From: Mannheimia pernigra
GTDB lineage: Bacteria; Pseudomonadota; Gammaproteobacteria; Enterobacterales; Pasteurellaceae
NCBI RefSeq assembly: GCF_013377995.1
Contig: NZ_CP055305.1
Coordinates: 1 to 64,000, forward strand
DNA length: 64,000 nucleotides
Reading direction: 5' to 3'
The position numbers and the translations under genes were made by a program. The notes below the pieces were generated by a model. The model ran no database searches. It saw only the letters and a program-made list of their open reading frames with translations, and had not been told where the DNA came from. Numbering within the stretch: the stretch's first letter is position 1; the number at the start of each line of letters is the position of its first letter. Of the stretch, positions 60,701 through 64,000 are shown piece after piece.

Positions 60701-63517
60701 ATGACTATTGATTACAAAAACACCTTAAACCTGCCTGAAACAGGCTTTCCGATGCGAGGGGATCTCGCAAAACGCGAACCTGATATGTTAAAAAACTGGT
60801 ACGACAAAAACCTCTATCAGAAAATTCGTATCGCCTCTAAAGGCAAGAAGACTTTTATTTTGCACGATGGTCCTCCGTATGCGAACGGTAATCTGCATTT
60901 AGGGCACGCTGTAAATAAAATTTTGAAAGATATTATTATGAAGTCTAAGACTTCATTGGGCTATGACACGCCTTATGTGCCGGGTTGGGACTGCCACGGT
61001 TTACCGATTGAGCTGAAAGTAGAAGGCATTGTGGGCAAGCCGAACGAAAAAATTTCAGCTGCGGAGTTCCGTCAAGCGTGCCGTGATTATGCCAAAGAGC
61101 AGGTGGAAGGGCAGAAAGCAGACTTTATCCGTATGGGCATTTTAGGCGATTGGGATAATCCATACCTCACAATGAATTTCAACACCGAAGCGAATATTAT
61201 CCGAACTTTAGGTAAAGTGATCGCAAATGGTCATTTATATAAAGGTTCAAAACCAGTTCATTGGTGCTTAGATTGCGGTTCTTCTTTGGCAGAAGCGGAA
61301 GTGGAATATGAGGATAAAGTATCACCTTCAATTTATGTGCGTTTTGAAGCGGTAGATGCAGCTGAGGTGGAAGCAAAATTCAATGCACAAAGCAAAGGCA
61401 GTGGTAAATTATCCGCCGTGATTTGGACGACTACGCCGTGGACGATTCCCTCTAACCGTGCAATTGCAATTAATCCTGAATTAGCCTATGCCTTAGTGCA
61501 ATTCGGCGATGAGCGTGTGGTACTAGCGGTCGATTTAGTGGAAGATGTTGCAAAAGTAGCAGGCGTGGAAGCCTTTGAAATTTTGGCGACCACTCAAGGT
61601 GAAAACCTAGAATTATTACGCTTTAACCACCCATTTTACGAGTTTAACGTGCCATTTATTTTCGGCGACCACGTTACCACCGATGGCGGTACGGGCTTGG
61701 TTCACACCGCACCAGACCACGGTGCGGACGACTTTGTCGTGGCTCGTAAATATAATATCGAAATGGCTGGCCTAATTTCAAACGATGGTAAATTTAAAGC
61801 AGAAACGCCATTCTTTGCTGGTTTAGGTGTGTTTGAATCGAACGAAAAAGTCGTGGAAAAACTGCAAGAAGTGGGGGCGTTATTAAAATTATCCCGCATT
61901 AAACATAGCTATCCACACTGCTGGCGTCATAAAACGCCGATTATTTTCCGTGCTACTCCACAATGGTTTATCGGTATGGAAACCCAAGGCTTACGCCAAC
62001 AAGCATTAGGCGAAATCAAATCGGTACGTTGGATCCCAAGCTGGGGCGAAGCTCGTATTGATAATATGGTGGCAAACCGCCCAGATTGGTGTATTTCACG
62101 TCAGCGTACTTGGGGTGTGCCAATGGCAATGTTTGTTCATAATGAAACTGAAGAACTGCACCCACGCACTTTAGAGCTTATCGAAGAAGTGGCAAAACGT
62201 GTGGAAGAAAAAGGCATTCAAGCGTGGTGGGATTTAGATCCAGCAGAGCTATTAGGTGATGATGCGAAAGAGTACCGCAAAGTGCCAGATACGCTTGATG
62301 TGTGGTTTGATTCAGGATCAACTTATGCCTCTGTTGTAGAACAACGCCCAGAGTTTAATGGCAAATCTGCTGATATGTATTTAGAAGGTTCAGACCAACA
62401 TCGTGGTTGGTTTATGTCATCATTAATGCTTTCCACCGCAACTAACGGCAAAGCTCCATACAAGCAAGTTTTAACGCACGGTTTCACCGTAGATGAAAAA
62501 GGCAGAAAAATGTCGAAATCACTCGGTAACGTGATTGTGCCAAGTGAAGTATGGAACAAAAATGGAGCGGATATTTTACGTTTATGGGTGGCTTCAACCG
62601 ATTACACAGGCGAAATTGCGGTTTCACACAATATTTTAAACAGTGCAGGGGAATCTTACCGTCGCATTCGTAATACGGCTCGCTTCTTGTTAGCGAACTT
62701 AAACGGCTTTGATCCGAAACGTGATTTAGTTAAACCAGAAGAGATGATCGCTTTAGATCGCTGGGCAGTATCGTGTGCGTTAGAGGCTCAAAACGAGATC
62801 AAAGAAGCTTACGACAACTATCAATTCCACACGGTGGTGCAACGCTTAATGCGTTTCTGCTCAATTGAGATGGGGTCGTTCTATTTAGATATTATCAAAG
62901 ATCGTCAATACACGACTAAAGCAGATAGTCTTGCTCGCCGTAGTTGCCAAACTGCGTTGTGGCACATTTCTGAGGCTTTGGTACGCTGGATTGCACCAAT
63001 TCTGTCATTTACTGCTGATGAAGTTTGGGGCTACTTACCGCAAGTAGAAAACCGAAGTGAGTTTGTCTTTACCGAAGAATTTTATGACGGTTTATTTACC
63101 TTAATTGAGCAAGATAAATTAGATGACGTTTACTGGCAGCAAATCTTAAAAGTACGTTCGGAAGTAAACCGAGTGCTTGAGCAAGCCCGTAAAGACAAAA
63201 TTATTGGTGCAGGCTTAGAAGCAAAAGTAACGGTATATGCAAATGATGAAATTCGCCGATTGTTAGAACAACTTGGCAATGAATTACGTTTTGTATTAAT
63301 TACCTCACAAGCTATCATCAAGCCACTTGTTAAATCAGATATTACTGAAGGCGAATTAGCTGGTTTAGCAGTGAAAGTCGAAAATGCAGATGGCGAGAAA
63401 TGTCCTCGTTGCTGGCACTACGCTACCGATATCGGCAGCCACGCAGATCACAAAGAAATTTGCGGACGTTGTGTGGAAAACGTAGCGAAAGTTGGTGAGA
63501 AACGCTTGTTTGCTTAA
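60701..63517 (+). CDS. ileS: Isoleucyl-tRNA synthetase
   Basis: Class I synthetase with editing. HIGH motif as PPYANGNLHLGHA, editing domain with WTTTPWTIPSNRAIA, KMSKS motif as KMSKSLGN, and the C-terminal zinc site CPRCWHY plus CGRCVENV. ATG at 60701 gives 938 aa, the same as E. coli, starting TIDYKNTLNLPETGFPMRG. The frame extends 13 codons upstream. lspA, usual next gene in E. coli, is not here; pssA follows. Confidence 0.97.
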   Translation: MTIDYKNTLNLPETGFPMRGDLAKREPDMLKNWYDKNLYQKIRIASKGKKTFILHDGPPYANGNLHLGHAVNKILKDIIMKSKTSLGYDTPYVPGWDCHGLPIELKVEGIVGKPNEKISAAEFRQACRDYAKEQVEGQKADFIRMGILGDWDNPYLTMNFNTEANIIRTLGKVIANGHLYKGSKPVHWCLDCGSSLAEAEVEYEDKVSPSIYVRFEAVDAAEVEAKFNAQSKGSGKLSAVIWTTTPWTIPSNRAIAINPELAYALVQFGDERVVLAVDLVEDVAKVAGVEAFEILATTQGENLELLRFNHPFYEFNVPFIFGDHVTTDGGTGLVHTAPDHGADDFVVARKYNIEMAGLISNDGKFKAETPFFAGLGVFESNEKVVEKLQEVGALLKLSRIKHSYPHCWRHKTPIIFRATPQWFIGMETQGLRQQALGEIKSVRWIPSWGEARIDNMVANRPDWCISRQRTWGVPMAMFVHNETEELHPRTLELIEEVAKRVEEKGIQAWWDLDPAELLGDDAKEYRKVPDTLDVWFDSGSTYASVVEQRPEFNGKSADMYLEGSDQHRGWFMSSLMLSTATNGKAPYKQVLTHGFTVDEKGRKMSKSLGNVIVPSEVWNKNGADILRLWVASTDYTGEIAVSHNILNSAGESYRRIRNTARFLLANLNGFDPKRDLVKPEEMIALDRWAVSCALEAQNEIKEAYDNYQFHTVVQRLMRFCSIEMGSFYLDIIKDRQYTTKADSLARRSCQTALWHISEALVRWIAPILSFTADEVWGYLPQVENRSEFVFTEEFYDGLFTLIEQDKLDDVYWQQILKVRSEVNRVLEQARKDKIIGAGLEAKVTVYANDEIRRLLEQLGNELRFVLITSQAIIKPLVKSDITEGELAGLAVKVENADGEKCPRCWHYATDIGSHADHKEICGRCVENVAKVGEKRLFA

Positions 63518-63537
63518 TTGATAAATTGAGTATGTTA

Positions 63538-63565
63538 GGCAGGGAAACCCCTGCCTTAATTTTTT
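63538..63565 (+). terminator. ileS terminator
   Basis: GGCAGGG (63538-63544) and CCCTGCC (63549-63555) with an AAAC loop, then TTAATTTTTT. Confidence 0.85.
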
Positions 63566-63723
63566 ATAGGGTAAGTGCATTTATACGCAATATAAATTTT
63601 CGTTTATTCATTTCACTTGCCTCTATCCAAATGCAGCTTATGTGTGCCGTTAAGCGAAAATCGCTTTATTGCCAATTTCAGTGTAAAATACGTGCCATTG
63701 ATTGAAAGATCAGGAATTTTAGA

Positions 63724-64000
63724 ATGTTAATTTTAAATAAACAACGCAAAGCCAAACATGTATTGGAAAATTTGCCCTATTTGCCGCAACAAGCGGAGCA
63801 GGTGACATTTCTCTCCTCAAGCCAAGCGTTTAAGCAGGAAATTCTCAAGCGGATTGCGTCTGCAAAAAATCGGATTTATTTGACCGCTTTATACTTTGAA
63901 AAGGACGAAGCAGGGCAGGAAATTTTAACTGCACTTTATGATGCTAAACGAAGTAACCCTGATTTAGACATTAAGGTATTAGTTGATTGGCATAGGGCTC
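63724..64000 (+). CDS. pssA: Phosphatidylserine synthase PssA (5' part)
   Basis: CDP-diacylglycerol-serine O-phosphatidyltransferase, phospholipase-D fold. The first 92 codons are present and the gene runs off the window end. MLILNKQRKAKHVLENLPYL begins the protein; IYLTALYFEKDEAGQEIL and VLVDWHRA are strongly PssA-like. Two uptake cores fall in the visible part. Confidence 0.93.
   Translation, partial: MLILNKQRKAKHVLENLPYLPQQAEQVTFLSSSQAFKQEILKRIASAKNRIYLTALYFEKDEAGQEILTALYDAKRSNPDLDIKVLVDWHRA

Noticed and set aside
1..64000. CRISPR arrays, prophage, toxin-antitoxin or restriction systems
   Set aside because: No spaced direct repeats or recognisable phage, nuclease or antitoxin genes were seen on either strand.

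Overview
The window is a stretch of a Pasteurellaceae chromosome that starts at dnaA, probably the conventional first base of the assembly. The evidence is the gene content and order (rodZ-ispG-hisS-yfgM, nqrABCDEF, zapA-6S RNA-fau, lpoA-yraN-diaA-dolP, proQ-prc), the AT-rich composition, and roughly three dozen copies by eye of the DNA uptake core ACAAGCGGT. That core variant is the Actinobacillus pleuropneumoniae type rather than the Haemophilus influenzae type, so the likely source is the Mannheimia / Actinobacillus / Bibersteinia side of the family. I cannot name the species from the sequence alone.

Layout. 0.1-2.6 kb: dnaA and dnaN, with no recF after them and an insertion-sequence scar instead. 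2.9-8.5 kb: an unrecognised coiled-coil membrane protein, then yfgM, hisS, ispG and rodZ (minus strand). 8.6-18.8 kb: argH, mnmA, the flavinylation/maturation pair apbE-nqrM and the six-gene Na+-NQR operon. 19-26.3 kb: nfuA, uraA, pyrG, then yjjG-cysB-DUF3108-type gene and gcvA. 26.4-29.3 kb: GcvB small RNA, then rsgA, rnhB, hinT and a YcfL-like lipoprotein. 29.3-36.7 kb: HU, yjaG, hemE, ygfB, zapA, 6S RNA, fau, an IclR-type regulator, putP, rsmI. 36.8-46.2 kb: lpoA-yraN-diaA-dolP, argE, a membrane protein, rdgC, proC, an HcaT-like transporter, a cold-shock protein and proQ. 46.3-55.1 kb: prc, an L,D-transpeptidase, mepK, ycbL, thyA, a small lipoprotein, a Ser-Arg-Arg tRNA cluster, mltF and a 44-residue basic ORF. 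55.1-64 kb: insertion-sequence wreckage, a small outer-membrane barrel protein, arcA, a metallophosphoesterase, nadR, ribF, ileS and the start of pssA.

Themes. Respiration and redox are well represented (NQR with its maturation factors, ArcA, NadR, NfuA). Cell-wall work is the other concentration: LpoA, Prc, an YcbB-type L,D-transpeptidase, MepK, MltF and RodZ. Three non-coding RNA loci are supported: GcvB next to gcvA, 6S RNA between zapA and fau, and the tRNA cluster. Most intergenic terminators are either ordinary hairpins or head-to-head uptake-sequence pairs.

I see no prophage, CRISPR array, restriction or toxin-antitoxin locus and no new multi-gene system. The most interesting signals are small: (1) a family of internally deleted IS3-like remnants whose left-end hairpin now appears to serve as the transcription terminator of HU and of an outer-membrane protein gene, one of which also seems to supply the last codons of a neighbouring lipoprotein gene; (2) a DnaA whose AAA+ core departs from normally near-invariant residues; (3) a strongly ribosome-bound-looking 44-codon basic ORF overlapping the end of mltF.
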